Shown here: piece after piece, positions 1 through 8,777 of the stretch
How the letters are laid out: each line of letters begins with the position of its first letter
Position numbering within the stretch: the stretch's first letter is position 1
Source: Streptantibioticus parmotrematis
Lineage (GTDB): Bacteria; Actinomycetota; Actinomycetes; Streptomycetales; Streptomycetaceae
Reading direction: 5' to 3'
Assembly: GCF_019890615.1 (NCBI RefSeq)
Contig: NZ_JAINVZ010000029.1
Location: 1 to 64,000, forward strand
Length of the DNA: 64,000 nucleotides
The notes under the pieces: generated by a model
Databases searched by the model: none
Seen by the model: only the letters and a program-made list of their open reading frames with translations
What the model was told of the DNA's origin: nothing
Position numbers and translations under genes: made by a program

Positions 1-161
1 ACGACGGCGGCGCGGACGCGGTCGCGGCTCTCGGACAGGCTCTTGTCGGGCAGGCCGACGAGGGTGAAGGCGGCGACCCCGGGCTCCAGGTCGGCCTGGA
101 TCTCGACGACCACGCCCTCGGTGCCGATCAGGGCGACCGAGCAGGTGCGGGCGAATCCCAT
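1..161 (-). CDS. ComM/YifB-type Mg-chelatase-like AAA ATPase, N-terminal fragment
   Basis: Partial gene. Its start is in the window and it runs off the left edge, so about 53 codons are visible. The N terminus [16 protein letters not shown] followed by [17 protein letters not shown] is typical of the YifB/ComM family, AAA+ proteins with a Lon-like N-terminal domain that in naturally competent bacteria help branch migration during recombination. Its role in actinomycetes is not settled. The ATG lies one base after the yraN stop codon, so the two are probably translated together. The ATPase motifs would lie beyond the window, so the call rests on the N terminus only. Confidence 0.75.
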   Translation of the reverse strand, partial: MGFARTCSVALIGTEGVVVEIQADLEPGVAAFTLVGLPDKSLSESRDRVRAAV

Positions 162-162
162 C

Positions 163-522
163 TCAGGCCACCCCCCGCACGTGCTCGACGCGGGCGGCAC
201 CGCGGTCCGGCAGCAGGACGCCGACCAGGTCGATGCGGACCCCGCCCGGCGGCATGGTGTCGTGCCGGGCCAGCCAGCACTCGGCGAGATGGCGCAGGCG
301 GGCGGCCTTGCGCGGGGTGACGGCGGCCATGGGGTGCTGGTAGTGCCCGGATCTGCGGGCCTTGACCTCGCAGACGACCAGCGCGTCGCCGTCGGCCGCG
401 ACGATGTCGATCTCGCCGTCGCGGCAGCGCCAGTTGCGGGCCAGGACGGTCAGGCCGGTGGCGGTCAGTTCCCGGGCGGCCAGGTCTTCGCCGTAGCGGC
501 CCAGGGCGGTCTTTGCGTTCAT
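163..522 (-). CDS. YraN/UPF0102 family nuclease-fold protein
   Basis: 119 residues, the usual size for UPF0102. The family has a restriction-endonuclease-like fold; the core here is [13 protein letters not shown], then [14 protein letters not shown] and [13 protein letters not shown], which supply the conserved Glu, Asp and E-x-K residues of a PD-(D/E)XK site. No substrate is firmly established for the family. I chose the ATG at 522 because GGAGG sits eight bases upstream; a GTG at 531 would overlap that site. The gene lies directly before a ComM-like gene and downstream of the DUF2469 gene, the common actinobacterial order. Confidence 0.85.
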   Translation of the reverse strand: MNAKTALGRYGEDLAARELTATGLTVLARNWRCRDGEIDIVAADGDALVVCEVKARRSGHYQHPMAAVTPRKAARLRHLAECWLARHDTMPPGGVRIDLVGVLLPDRGAARVEHVRGVA

Positions 523-694
523 GCGGAACACCTCCGCGACCGACTGTGCCGGTCACGGAGGCGCGCGGATGATCTTGGTCAGAATCCGTGGACGCCGGTG
601 CGGTTGTGGATAACTCGCTCACCCGGGCGGGTGGACTTCGGCGCTCACCACGACCGGTGCCGGACGGCTGCTGCCCATCGCCGCCAGCCGACTG

Positions 695-1021
695 CTACCC
701 GTTGAAGCCGGAGTCGTCGGACGGCAGGTCGAGGTCGCTCTTGTTGAGCTCCTCGATGTTCACGTCCTTGAAGGTGAGGACCCGGACCTGCTTCACGAAA
801 CGCGCCGGGCGGTACATGTCCCACACCCAGGCGTCCGCCATCGAGACCTCGAAGAACACCTCGCCCTGGACCGAGTGCACCTGCATCTCGTAGTCGTTGG
901 TGAGGTAGAAGCGCCGCTCGGTCTCGATCACGTATTTGAACAAGCCGACGACATCGCGGTACTCCCGGTAGAGCTTCAGCTCCATCTCGGTCTCGTACTT
1001 CTCGAGGTCCTCGGCGCTCAT
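695..1021 (-). CDS. DUF2469 family conserved actinobacterial protein
   Basis: 108 residues beginning MSAEDLEKYETEMELKLYRE and containing YEMQVHSVQGEVFFEVSMAD and DAWVWDMYRPARFVKQVRV. This is recognisable as the DUF2469 family, which is nearly universal in actinobacteria and has no assigned function. It is acidic, with no signal peptide or membrane segment, so it is presumably cytoplasmic. The start is supported by AGGGGA a few bases before the ATG. The gene follows the Nudix gene with a 10-base gap and probably belongs to the sipZ-Nudix-DUF2469-yraN transcript. Confidence 0.85.
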   Translation of the reverse strand: MSAEDLEKYETEMELKLYREYRDVVGLFKYVIETERRFYLTNDYEMQVHSVQGEVFFEVSMADAWVWDMYRPARFVKQVRVLTFKDVNIEELNKSDLDLPSDDSGFNG

Positions 1022-1031
1022 GGCATCCCCT

Positions 1032-1685
1032 TCAGCCGTACGTTCCCCCGCGGTCGTCGCCGCCGGTCGTCGCGGGTCGGTCGACCTCGGTCTCCAGCAC
1101 CAGCGGCGACCCCGGGGGTCCCTCGTCGAGCAGCCTACGCAGCAGCCCGGCGAGCCTGGTCGGATACACCGTCTCACGCGTGGCGAGCAGTTCCCCGCAG
1201 GTCCACCAGCGCAGCCCCCGTACGCTGCGCCGTTCCAGGTCGGTCTGGCCCGCGGTGTCCACCTCGACGGCGTCGGTCCGGGCCAGGAAGTACCACTCGT
1301 CCTGCTCCCAGCGGCGTCCGTCGAAGTCGAAGGCGCAGGACCGCTGCCACAGTACGGGACCGAGCCGTACCGCGGTGATTCCAGTCTCCTCCGCCACCTC
1401 GCGCAGCGCTGCGGTTTCCAGGCTCTCGCCCGCCTCCACCCCGCCGCCCGGGGTGAACCACCAGGTCACCGCGGGGTCGGCGGGCTCGTAGCCGTGCAGC
1501 AGGAGGATCCGGTCGTCGCGGCCGAGCAGGATGACGCGGGCCGCCCGGCGCCGCCCGCCCCCGGAAGCCGATCCCCCCTCGCCCGCCGCTCCGGAAGCCG
1601 ACGCCCCGAAAGCCGCCGCCCCGGAAACCGACGCCCCGAAAGCCGCCGCCCCGGAAACCGACGCCCCGGAAGAATCCCCGTTCAC
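1032..1685 (-). CDS. Nudix hydrolase with a repeat-built N-terminal extension
   Basis: 217 residues from a GTG that overlaps the sipZ stop codon (GTGA), so it is translationally coupled to sipZ. The Nudix box GGVEAGESLETAALREVAEETG lies around residues 81-102 and has the G-x5-E-x7-REUxEExG pattern that binds metal and cleaves nucleoside diphosphates linked to another group. The substrate cannot be told. About 40 residues at the N terminus are low-complexity Gly/Ala/Ser, with repeats of the type ASVSGAAAFG encoded by a 30-base tandem repeat (1591-1672). That part is not in the Nudix fold and is likely variable between strains. Confidence 0.88.
   Translation of the reverse strand: MNGDSSGASVSGAAAFGASVSGAAAFGASASGAAGEGGSASGGGRRRAARVILLGRDDRILLLHGYEPADPAVTWWFTPGGGVEAGESLETAALREVAEETGITAVRLGPVLWQRSCAFDFDGRRWEQDEWYFLARTDAVEVDTAGQTDLERRSVRGLRWWTCGELLATRETVYPTRLAGLLRRLLDEGPPGSPLVLETEVDRPATTGGDDRGGTYG
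1591..1672. repeat. 30-base tandem repeat inside the Nudix gene
   Basis: Two full copies and one partial copy of a 30-base unit, starting at 1591, 1621 and 1651. Adjacent copies differ at one or two bases. The length is a multiple of three, so copy number changes would keep the Nudix frame. It encodes the ASVSGAAAFG-type N-terminal repeats. Confidence 0.9.
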
Positions 1686-2431
1686 GCCCTCGCCGCCACC
1701 GGCGCGCCGCCGCGTCGTCTGCCGCGCAGGCGGGCGATCGGTCCGTACGCCGCGCCGCCGAAGATCAGGACGACGCCGACTATCACCGCGTACAGGATCA
1801 GGGTGATCGGCCCGGGCTGCGAGATGCCGCCGGGCAGGGCGGCGAAGCCGGAGGGGCGGTCCAGGGCGCGCAGGCGGCTCAGCGGCCATATCGTGCCGTC
1901 GACCCGGCCCATGACCGAGCCGGTCGGCACCGATCCGCTGTCGGTGCCCAGGTGGGCGCGGGAGTCGTCGGAGACGGCGCGGTTGTCCCCGAGCATGAAC
2001 AGCTGCCCGTGCGGCACCGTCACGCTGAAGCCGACCGGCGAGGCGGGCTTGTCGGGGCTCTCCAGATACGGCTCGGAGATCGGCTTGCCGTCCACCGTCA
2101 GGCGGCCCTGCTTGTCGCAGCAGGCCACCTTGTCGCCGCCCACGCCCACGACCCGCTTGACCATCGGCACGTCGCCCCAGGCGAGGTCCTCGAAGACGAC
2201 CACGTCACCGCGGTGCGCCTGGTCGCCGTCGATCCGCTGGGCCAGCACCCGGTCGCCGGGGTTCACGGTGGGCTGCATGGAGTCGGTCGGCACGGTGTAC
2301 GGCCGGTAGACGACCGCGGCCCAGGCGAAACCGCCCAGGAACAGCACGCACCCGAGGGCGACCGCCACGCCGGACAGGATGTTGCCCAGGCGGCCCTGGC
2401 CGCTGTTACCGCGAGTCGCGCTGCTGCTCAT
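1682..2431 (-). CDS. sipZ: Type I signal peptidase SipZ
   Basis: 249 residues. It cleaves signal peptides from exported proteins at the outer face of the membrane. An N-terminal membrane segment (about residues 17-39) precedes the catalytic serine motif VPTDSMQPTVNPGDRVLAQR; the general-base lysine lies in MVKRVVGVGGD, and the MLGDNRAVSDDSR box follows. A second membrane segment near the C terminus (ITLILYAVIVGVVLIFGG) is typical of SipZ rather than the other Streptomyces Sip proteins. I prefer the ATG at 2431 (AGGG eight bases upstream) over a GTG at 2461. In S. lividans sipZ is known to head its own transcript with unrelated genes downstream; the same order is seen here. Confidence 0.9.
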   Translation of the reverse strand: MSSSATRGNSGQGRLGNILSGVAVALGCVLFLGGFAWAAVVYRPYTVPTDSMQPTVNPGDRVLAQRIDGDQAHRGDVVVFEDLAWGDVPMVKRVVGVGGDKVACCDKQGRLTVDGKPISEPYLESPDKPASPVGFSVTVPHGQLFMLGDNRAVSDDSRAHLGTDSGSVPTGSVMGRVDGTIWPLSRLRALDRPSGFAALPGGISQPGPITLILYAVIVGVVLIFGGAAYGPIARLRGRRRGGAPVAARA

Positions 2432-2617
2432 GGGCGGCACCCTACCCGGCGGTACCGACACCGTCAGCAGTCGTTGCCGCCTTTTTGAGCGGCCTTGATC
2501 AGCGGTGATCGCGACGGACCCGACAGAAACGGACGATTCCGTTCAGCCGCGATCCGCCGCGATCACCCGCAGGGCCGGAGCCCTCAAGCCCCCAGATCCC
2601 AGGCCCCAGGGCCGAAG

Positions 2618-2713
2618 CCCTCAGATCTCCGACGACCTCGGACCCTCAGGCCTCAAACGCCTTAGGCCTCCGGACGCCTCAGACTTCCGACGACGCCTCA
2701 GCCCTCCGACGAC
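2618..2713. repeat. Direct repeats of the sipY 3' end, including its stop codon
   Basis: Three copies of a 19-base unit of the type GCCTCAGNCNTCCGACGAC: 2618-2636, 2676-2694 and 2695-2713. The last is the real end of sipY (stop TCA/TGA at 2698). The others carry the same stop at 2679 and 2621. Offsets of 19 and 77 bases put stop codons in all three minus-strand frames. The 2577-2675 stretch holds further degenerate CTCAG-containing copies. Confidence 0.8.
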
Positions 2714-3720
2714 GTCTCCGTCGCCGACGCCTTCCGCGCCTTCACCACCAGCCGCTTGCGGCGCCACAGCACCAGCGGCACCGCGCCCGCGAGCCCGGCG
2801 GCGCTGGGCGCGAGGCCCATCGCCGTGTTGATGCCCGGCTGGTTGAAGGTGGACGGGATCGGCAGGGTGGCCCAGCGGTTGATCGGCCAGGCGATCACGA
2901 TGGCGCGGCCGACGACCTGGTTGTCGTCCACCTGGCCGCCGCCCTTCAGGTCCTGGTGGTAGCGGGAGTCCAGCGAGTCCTGGCGGTGGTCGCCCATCAC
3001 CCAGATGTGGTTGGGCTGGATCTTGATCGGGCCGAACGGCTTGTCACTGCACGGGGTGTTGCCCGGGTAGATGTACGGCTCGTTCAGCGGCTTGCCGTTG
3101 ACGTAGACCGGGCCGGTGCCCTTGCACTCGACCGTGTCGCCGCCGACCGCGATGACCCGCTTGATCAGGTCCTTCTCGTTGGCGGACGGCATCAGGCCGA
3201 TGAAGCTCAACACGTCCTGGAAGCCGCGGATCACCGGGTTGCTGCTGGCCGTGGAGGGGGTGCCCTCCAGCCAGCCGCCCGGGTCGTGGAAGACGACGAC
3301 CTCGCCGCGCGACGGCTTGTCGCCGAACCACGGGGTCAGCTTGTCGACCAGCACGCGGTCACCCTGCTGGAGGGTGTTCTGCATGGAGTCCGACGGGATG
3401 GAGAACGCCTGGACCAGGAACGTCTTGATGATCAACGCCAGTACGAGGGCGATGACGATCAGGATCGGCAGTTCCTTCCAGAAGGAGCGCGGCTTGGCCT
3501 GCGCGCCCTTGCCGGAACCGCCGCCGCTGCCGCCACCGTGCCGGGACCCGCCGGATCCGGACTCGTCCGCCGGGCCGCCGGGCCCGGGGACGCCGCCCTC
3601 GTCAGGGGACTTGCCGAGATCCACCGCCGCCTCTTCCTCGACCGCGCCGACCGATGAGCCCTGCCCTTCGGGCTCGCCGGGTCCGGACCGTGCGCCGACC
3701 ACCAGGTCCCCCACTTCCAC
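2698..3720 (-). CDS. sipY: Type I signal peptidase SipY
   Basis: 340 residues. A Gly/Pro/Ser-rich cytoplasmic head of about 80 residues leads to a membrane segment (LPILIVIALVLALIIKTFLV). Then come the catalytic serine motif IPSDSMQNTLQQGDRVLVDK, the lysine motif LIKRVIAVGGDTV and the box MGDHRQDSLDSRYH. A hydrophobic stretch near the C terminus (LAPSAAGLAGAVPLVLW) suggests a second anchor. The GTG start lies 119 bases inside the end of sipX; a second in-frame GTG at 3714 with GAGGA in front is an alternative. It is third in the sipW-X-Y run. Its last bases are repeated downstream. Confidence 0.88.
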   Translation of the reverse strand: MEVGDLVVGARSGPGEPEGQGSSVGAVEEEAAVDLGKSPDEGGVPGPGGPADESGSGGSRHGGGSGGGSGKGAQAKPRSFWKELPILIVIALVLALIIKTFLVQAFSIPSDSMQNTLQQGDRVLVDKLTPWFGDKPSRGEVVVFHDPGGWLEGTPSTASSNPVIRGFQDVLSFIGLMPSANEKDLIKRVIAVGGDTVECKGTGPVYVNGKPLNEPYIYPGNTPCSDKPFGPIKIQPNHIWVMGDHRQDSLDSRYHQDLKGGGQVDDNQVVGRAIVIAWPINRWATLPIPSTFNQPGINTAMGLAPSAAGLAGAVPLVLWRRKRLVVKARKASATETSSEG

Positions 3721-4798
3721 TCCTCACTCCGCGCCACAGCCTGTCCCGCATACGGGACACGCCAACCAATCCCATAACGAGCGGGAGTTCCGCAGGAGTC
3801 GGGAGTTGGATCAAATCTTGCCGATTATTGGCCTTGCCGAGAGCCGCGGCCCCGTCGGCATCCGGAGGAGGCACCGAGGAGAACGTGCTCGGAACCTCCA
3901 GTCTGCGCCAGTGCGAGACCGGCCAGGCGATCACCACCGCGCGGCCCACCACGAGGTCCTCGGGGACCGTACCCCCTCCGTCCTCGTTCATGTGGTAACG
4001 CGAGTCGGCGGAGTTGCTGCGGTGGTCGCCCATCACCCACAGCCGTCCGGCGGGGACCTTCACGTCGAACTTGATCATCGACGGCGGGTTGCCCGGGGCC
4101 ACGTACGGTTCGGTGAGCGGCTGTCCGTTGACCGTGATGCGGCCCTGGACGTCGCAGCACTTGACGGTGTCGCCGCCGACCGCGATGACCCGCTTGATCA
4201 GGTCCTGCTCGTCGGAGGACGGCAGCAGGCCGATGAAGCTGAAGAAGTCCTTGATCTGCCGGACGCCCTCCGGCGCGGGCTTGGGCTTGGGCTCGCCGTC
4301 CAGCCAGTGGCCCGGGTCCTGGAAGACCACGACGTCACCGCGTTGCGGCTTGGCGCCGAACCACGGGGTCAGCTTGTCGACCAGCACGCGGTCGCCGACC
4401 CGGATGGTGTCCTCCATCGAGCCGGACGGGATGACGAAGGCCTGCACCAGGAAGGTCTTGAGCACCAGCGCGATCAGCAGCGCCACGCCGATCAGGATGG
4501 GCACCTCGCGCGCGGCGGACCTGCGCCGCCGCCGCTTGATCCGGCGTACGGTGCGGCGCCGCTCCGCGCGTCCGGGCCGTGCGCGCTCGCCGTCGGGCTC
4601 CGCGGCGTCGCCCGTCCCCGCGGAGCCGCCCGTCCTCGGGTAACCGCTCGTCCCCGGGTATCCGCCTGCCCCCGCGTGCTCCGTGCCGTGGCCGTCCGCA
4701 GAATCGTTCCGGGCGCGGGTCCGACCGCCGCCGCCGGGGCCCGGGTCGTGCTCGGGGCCGCGGTGCTGGCCGTAGCGGGGTCTGCCGCGGCTACCCAC
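3602..4798 (-). CDS. sipX: Type I signal peptidase SipX
   Basis: 398 residues, long for the family. A 100-residue charged, Gly/Arg-rich head with repeats such as AGGYPGTSGYPRTGGSAGTG precedes a membrane segment (VPILIGVALLIALVLKTFLV). The serine motif is VIPSGSMEDTIRVGDRVLVD, the lysine motif LIKRVIAVGGDTVKCCD, and the late box MGDHRSNSADSRYHMN. The GTG start overlaps the sipW stop by eight bases. The last 40 residues are Arg/Gly-rich and overlap the sipY start by 119 bases. That tail may be real, or the frame may simply stay open; either way the catalytic domain ends before it. Confidence 0.87.
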   Translation of the reverse strand: MGSRGRPRYGQHRGPEHDPGPGGGGRTRARNDSADGHGTEHAGAGGYPGTSGYPRTGGSAGTGDAAEPDGERARPGRAERRRTVRRIKRRRRRSAAREVPILIGVALLIALVLKTFLVQAFVIPSGSMEDTIRVGDRVLVDKLTPWFGAKPQRGDVVVFQDPGHWLDGEPKPKPAPEGVRQIKDFFSFIGLLPSSDEQDLIKRVIAVGGDTVKCCDVQGRITVNGQPLTEPYVAPGNPPSMIKFDVKVPAGRLWVMGDHRSNSADSRYHMNEDGGGTVPEDLVVGRAVVIAWPVSHWRRLEVPSTFSSVPPPDADGAAALGKANNRQDLIQLPTPAELPLVMGLVGVSRMRDRLWRGVRSGSGGPGGRRTVRTRRARRAGLIGRRGRGRGGGGSRQVP

Positions 4799-5615
4799 GC
4801 GCGCCCCCTACGGCGGGTCGCGCGGGTCGCGCCGGCGGTACGGAGTCGAACGTCGCGGGGCGGCCGAGCGAACGGGCCCTGCTGGGCGGCCAGGCGATCC
4901 ACTCGGCGCGGCCGATCACCTCGTCCACCGGGACCGTGCCGCCGCCGGGATCGCCGAGGTGGTCGCGCGAATCGCTGGAGTCGGCGCGGTGGTCGCCCAT
5001 CACCCACAGCCTTCCGGGCGGCACGATGATGTCGAACCGCTCCTTGGACGGCGCGTCCCCGGGGTGGAGGTAGTCCTCGTCGACCGGGTGGCCGTTGACC
5101 AGGAGGCGGCCCTGCTTGTCGCAGCAGGTCACGCGGTCACCGCCGACGCCGATGACCCGCTTGACGAAGACCGAGCCGTCGGGCTGGGCCAGGCCCAGCA
5201 GGCTGCCGACCTCGTTGACGGCCCGGCTGACGGGGTTGCCCGACGCGTCGTCCTGGGTGAACGATCCGGCGCCGTCGAAGACGATCACGTCGCCGCGCTG
5301 CGGCTGGTGGCCGAAGCGGTACGCCAGTTTGTCGACCAGTACGCGGTCGCCGACCTTCAGGGTGTTCTCCATGGAGCCGCTGGGGATCAGGAAGGGCTGC
5401 ACCAGGAAGGCGCTGACCAGCGCGAGCACCGTGCAGCAGATCACGGCCAGGACGGCCACCTCCTGCCACAGGCTCAGGCCCCGCCACCACCGGCCGGCCC
5501 GCCGCCGGAACCGGCCGCCGCGACCGGGGCGAACAGCGGAGCGCGACCACCCGGCCCGGCCTTCGTCGGCCGGTGGGCGATCGCGCTCCACTGTGTCCTG
5601 TGCTTCGGTGTCCAT
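4791..5615 (-). CDS. sipW: Type I signal peptidase SipW
   Basis: 274 residues, first of the sipW-X-Y run and downstream of rplS on the same strand. After a basic head of about 50 residues comes one membrane segment (VAVLAVICCTVLALVSAFLV), then the serine motif LIPSGSMENTLKVGDRVLVD, the lysine motif VFVKRVIGVGGDRVTCCD, and MGDHRADSSDSRDHLGD. Unlike SipY and SipZ it lacks a clear C-terminal membrane anchor, as known for SipW of S. lividans. The ATG at 5615 has no strong ribosome binding site. The TAG stop at 4791 lies inside the sipX start region. Confidence 0.88.
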   Translation of the reverse strand: MDTEAQDTVERDRPPADEGRAGWSRSAVRPGRGGRFRRRAGRWWRGLSLWQEVAVLAVICCTVLALVSAFLVQPFLIPSGSMENTLKVGDRVLVDKLAYRFGHQPQRGDVIVFDGAGSFTQDDASGNPVSRAVNEVGSLLGLAQPDGSVFVKRVIGVGGDRVTCCDKQGRLLVNGHPVDEDYLHPGDAPSKERFDIIVPPGRLWVMGDHRADSSDSRDHLGDPGGGTVPVDEVIGRAEWIAWPPSRARSLGRPATFDSVPPARPARPAVGGARG

Positions 5616-5709
5616 CGGGCGCAGAGCCTATCCGTACACCCTGTGCCACCTGGCACGAGTCCGCGGTTCAGGCCGCTGGGGGCCGGGCGCGGAACCGGAA
5701 GGGCGAGAC

Positions 5710-6060
5710 TCAGTTCTCGCGCTTCTCCTTGATCTTGGCGGCCTTGCCGCGCAGCTCGCGCAGGTAGTAGAGCTTGGCGCGACGGACGTCACCGCGGGTC
5801 ACGACCTCGATCTTCTCGACGATCGGGGTGTGGACCGGGAAGGTGCGCTCCACGCCGACGCTGAAGCTGACCTTGCGGACCGTGAAGGTCTCGCGGACGC
5901 CGGAGCCCTGGCGGCGGATGACGACGCCCTTGAACTGCTGGACGCGGGAGCGGTTGCCCTCGATGACGCGGACGTGGACGTTGACGGTGTCGCCCGGGCG
6001 GAAGGCCGGGACGTCCTCGCGCTTGGAGGCGGCGTCGACTACGTCGAGCACGTGAGACAT
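5710..6060 (-). CDS. rplS: 50S ribosomal protein L19
   Basis: 116 residues, the normal size. It begins [20 protein letters not shown] and contains [20 protein letters not shown] and [20 protein letters not shown], the core L19 sequence that sits at the interface of the two ribosomal subunits. GAGGAAAGCAGACGAAC lies before the ATG. It is last in the conserved rpsP-khpA-rimM-trmD-rplS order, and the signal peptidase cluster follows 95 bases downstream. Confidence 0.97.
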   Translation of the reverse strand: MSHVLDVVDAASKREDVPAFRPGDTVNVHVRVIEGNRSRVQQFKGVVIRRQGSGVRETFTVRKVSFSVGVERTFPVHTPIVEKIEVVTRGDVRRAKLYYLRELRGKAAKIKEKREN

Positions 6061-6191
6061 GTTCGTCTGCTTTCCTCGCCGATGCCACAGGTCATCGACG
6101 GTACGTTGGTACGGGTTCGGTGATGCCGGTCCGGCCGGCCTGGCGTCGTTCCCCCTGTGGCAGGGGCGCTCGGCGGGCGTACGGCAACGGC

Positions 6192-7007
6192 CTATTCTTC
6201 CACGGCCCCGGCCGCTCGCCCAAATCGCCCGTCCGGGCCGGGCTCCCAGCCGAGTTCCGCGAGCAGCGCGCGGTCGTGCTTGTCGAACGCGGCCGGGTCG
6301 CAGCGCTCGATCAGGTCGGGCCGGTGGGCCGCGGTGCGGCGGAACGCCTCGTCCCGCCGCCAGCGGGCGATCCGGCCGTGGTGGCCGCTGAGCAGCACCT
6401 CGGGGATGCCGCGCTCCCGCCAGACCGGCGGCTTGGTGTAGACGGGGCCCTCCAGCAGGTCGGCCATGGCGCCGGGGGCGAAGGAGTCGTCGCGGTGGGA
6501 CTCCGCGTTGCCGAGCACACCGGGCAGCAGCCGGGCGACCGCCTCGGTGATCACCAGCACCGCGGCCTCGCCGCCGGCCAGCACGTAGTCGCCGATGGAG
6601 ACCTCGTGGACCTCCCAGCGCGTCGCGTAGTCGTCGATGACGCGGCGGTCGATGCCCTCGTAGCGGGCGGGCGCGAAGACCAGCCAGGGCTTGGCCGCCA
6701 GCTCCACGGCGAGTTCCTGGGTGAACGAGCGGCCGCTGGGGGTGGGCACCACGAGCGCCGGGGCGCCCTCGCCCTCACCCGAGGCGGCGACCGCGTCCAG
6801 CGCCTCACCCCACACGTCGGGCTTCATGACCATGCCGGGCCCGCCGCCGTACGGGGTGTCGTCGACGGTGTTGTGCCGGTCGTGGGTCCACTCGCGCAGG
6901 TCGTGCACGCGCACGTCCAGCGTGCCGCGGACCCTGGCCTTGCCGACGAGGGAGACGTTCAGCGGTTCGAGGTACTCGGGGAAGATGGTGACGACGTCGA
7001 TGCGCAT
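6192..7007 (-). CDS. trmD: tRNA (guanine37-N1)-methyltransferase TrmD
   Basis: 271 residues. It methylates G37 next to the anticodon, which prevents frameshifting. The N terminus [20 protein letters not shown] and the SPOUT-knot signatures [51 protein letters not shown] and [17 protein letters not shown] are all present. The Ser-x-x-x-Asp-Ser pair of the last motif includes the catalytic aspartate. It lies 28 bases after rimM and 131 bases before rplS. Confidence 0.97.
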   Translation of the reverse strand: MRIDVVTIFPEYLEPLNVSLVGKARVRGTLDVRVHDLREWTHDRHNTVDDTPYGGGPGMVMKPDVWGEALDAVAASGEGEGAPALVVPTPSGRSFTQELAVELAAKPWLVFAPARYEGIDRRVIDDYATRWEVHEVSIGDYVLAGGEAAVLVITEAVARLLPGVLGNAESHRDDSFAPGAMADLLEGPVYTKPPVWRERGIPEVLLSGHHGRIARWRRDEAFRRTAAHRPDLIERCDPAAFDKHDRALLAELGWEPGPDGRFGRAAGAVEE

Positions 7008-7035
7008 GGCTGAGGCGGTCCGTTCTCGGCTGCGG

Positions 7036-7713
7036 TCAGGCGCCGTCGCCGGGCGCGGACGCGTCCGTGCCGCTGCTGCCGTTCTCGTGGGCCTCGGCGT
7101 CGCTGCCGTGCTCGACCGAGTCGTCCTCGGCGGCGCTGCCGTCCTCGACCGACTCGGCCTCGGCGGAGTCCTTCGCCGCGCCGGGGGCCGCGACCTCGGC
7201 GGCGGAGTCGTCGATGAGACCGGGGGGCGGGTCGATGACCGCGCGCTGGGCCTCCAGGTCGATCTCCGGAACGATGTCGGAGACGAACGGGACCATGATC
7301 TCGGCGCCGTCCGGCCGCCGGACGATCAGCAGGTCCTGGTAGGGCAGGTGCGAGATCTCGCTGATCCGCCCGATCTCGGTGCCGTCGGTCGTCACCACGT
7401 CCAGGTCGATCAGCTGATGGTCGTAGAACTCCTCGGGGTCCTCGGGGGTCTCCTCGGGGTCCACCTCCGCGATCAGCAGGGTGTTGCGCAGCGCCTCGGC
7501 CGCGGTGCGGTCGGCGACGCCCGCGAAGCGCAGCAGCAGGCGTCCGCTGTGCACCCGGCCGGTCTCGATGGTCAGCGGTCCGGTCGCGGGCGGGTCGGTG
7601 GCCAGCACGGCGCCCGGGCCGAGCCGCAGCTCGGGCTCGTCGGTGCGCACCTCGACCGTGACTTCGCCCCTGATCCCGTGGGCGCGGCCGATCCGGCCGA
7701 CTACCAGCTGCAC
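7036..7713 (-). CDS. rimM: Ribosome maturation factor RimM with an acidic tail
   Basis: 225 residues. The first 170 or so are standard RimM, a 16S processing factor that binds S19: [20 protein letters not shown] at the start and a PRC-barrel with [19 protein letters not shown] and [20 protein letters not shown]. The last 55 residues are a Ser/Glu/Asp/Ala-rich tail ([20 protein letters not shown]) not needed for the fold. The GTG start at 7713 has CGAGGAAC in front. The 150-base gap between khpA and rimM contains only short GGCGGTGGC repeats. Confidence 0.95.
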   Translation of the reverse strand: MQLVVGRIGRAHGIRGEVTVEVRTDEPELRLGPGAVLATDPPATGPLTIETGRVHSGRLLLRFAGVADRTAAEALRNTLLIAEVDPEETPEDPEEFYDHQLIDLDVVTTDGTEIGRISEISHLPYQDLLIVRRPDGAEIMVPFVSDIVPEIDLEAQRAVIDPPPGLIDDSAAEVAAPGAAKDSAEAESVEDGSAAEDDSVEHGSDAEAHENGSSGTDASAPGDGA

Positions 7714-7864
7714 GTTCCTCGCTGCCTTTCGGTCTGGCTTCCGGTCCCCCGCTCACCCGGCCGCCGGAGCGGGCGGCCGTCCCGGCGGTGGCGGTGGCGG
7801 TCGAACAAGCGCGGGCCGGGGGCGGCCGGAGCCGCTCCCGGCCCGCGCCGGTCGGTCGTACTGC

Positions 7865-8104
7865 TCAGCGGACCTGATCCACGTCGACGAGGTCGACGCG
7901 GATGCCGCGCCCGCCGAGGGCGCCGACGACGGTGCGCAGCGCGCGGGCGGTGCGGCCGTTGCGGCCGATCACCTTGCCGAGGTCGTCGGGGTGGACCCGG
8001 ACCTCCAGCACGCGCCCGCGACGCAACGTGCGCTCGGCGACGTGCACGTCGTCGGGGTTGTCGACAATGCCCTTCACGAGGTGCTCAAGAGCCTCGTCGA
8101 GCAT
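7865..8104 (-). CDS. khpA: KH-domain RNA-binding protein KhpA (YlqC)
   Basis: 79 residues: one KH domain with the GxxG loop in LGKVIGRNGRTARALRTVV. The position between rpsP and rimM matches KhpA/YlqC of other Gram-positive bacteria, which binds RNA and often pairs with KhpB. The ATG lies two bases after the rpsP stop, so translation is probably coupled. The partner khpB is not in this window. Confidence 0.93.
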   Translation of the reverse strand: MLDEALEHLVKGIVDNPDDVHVAERTLRRGRVLEVRVHPDDLGKVIGRNGRTARALRTVVGALGGRGIRVDLVDVDQVR

Positions 8105-8106
8105 GC

Positions 8107-8550
8107 TCAGGCCTCGGTGGACTCGGCCGGGGCCGCGGCCTCGGCAGCGTCGTCAGCCTTCTTGTCGGCCTTCTTCGCCTTGGGGGTGATCGCCTCGCCC
8201 TTGGGCTCGTCGGCGGACTCCTTGGCGGCGGCCTCGAACAGGGCGCGCTTGTCGGCCTTGGGCTCCGGCTGGAGCAGCGGCGCCGGGGCGGGCTCGCCCT
8301 TGAACTTCTGCCAGTCGCCGGTCTTCTTCAGGATGGCGAGCACCGGCTCGGTCGGCTGCGCGCCGACACCCAGCCAGTAGGCGACGCGCTCGGCGTCGAC
8401 CTCGATGCGCGAGGGGTTCTGCACCGGGTGGTACAGACCGATCTCCTCGATGGCCCGGCCGTCACGGCGGGTACGGGAGTCGGCGATGACGATGCGGTAG
8501 TGAGGCGAACGGATCTTGCCCAGACGCTTCAGCTTGATCTTGACTGCCAC
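8107..8550 (-). CDS. rpsP: 30S ribosomal protein S16 with C-terminal extension
   Basis: 147 residues, against 80-90 in most bacteria. The N-terminal half is standard S16 ([20 protein letters not shown], then [20 protein letters not shown] and [20 protein letters not shown]). The last 60 residues are an Ala/Lys/Glu-rich tail ([20 protein letters not shown]), a common actinobacterial feature that should project from the ribosome. AGGAGAACCC precedes the ATG. It heads the rpsP-khpA-rimM-trmD-rplS group. Confidence 0.97.
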   Translation of the reverse strand: MAVKIKLKRLGKIRSPHYRIVIADSRTRRDGRAIEEIGLYHPVQNPSRIEVDAERVAYWLGVGAQPTEPVLAILKKTGDWQKFKGEPAPAPLLQPEPKADKRALFEAAAKESADEPKGEAITPKAKKADKKADDAAEAAAPAESTEA

Positions 8551-8718
8551 GGGAGTGGGTTCTCCTGGTGTTGACGTGGTTGGGCACGCCTGGCCACCAC
8601 GTGGGGTTGTGGGAGCCGGTTGCCCGACGGACGCGTCAGCCGAAGGAGAGAGGGGTCCTGCACGGCTGCCGAGTGCTCAGCTGACCATTCTGCCATACGG
8701 GACGGCCGGCCCCGCACC

Positions 8719-8748
8719 CGACTGTCATGCCCCCGATGCGACTGTCAA
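8719..8748 (-). promoter_or_regulatory. Candidate rpsP promoter region
   Basis: A perfect TTGACA -35 hexamer reads on the minus strand at 8743-8748, in the 227-base gap upstream of rpsP. No convincing TANNNT lies 17-18 bases further on (ACAGTC or CAGTCG), so only the -35 half is persuasive. A near copy (TGACAGTCGGGTGCGGGG) follows 21 bases downstream. Confidence 0.35.
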
Positions 8749-8777
8749 GCGGAGCCGACCGCCTCGCGGTCACGCCT

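Noticed and set aside
3116-5029. Long plus-strand open frame across the signal peptidase genes
   Set aside because: Mirror of sipX/sipY/sipW codons; no start signal and no recognisable protein.
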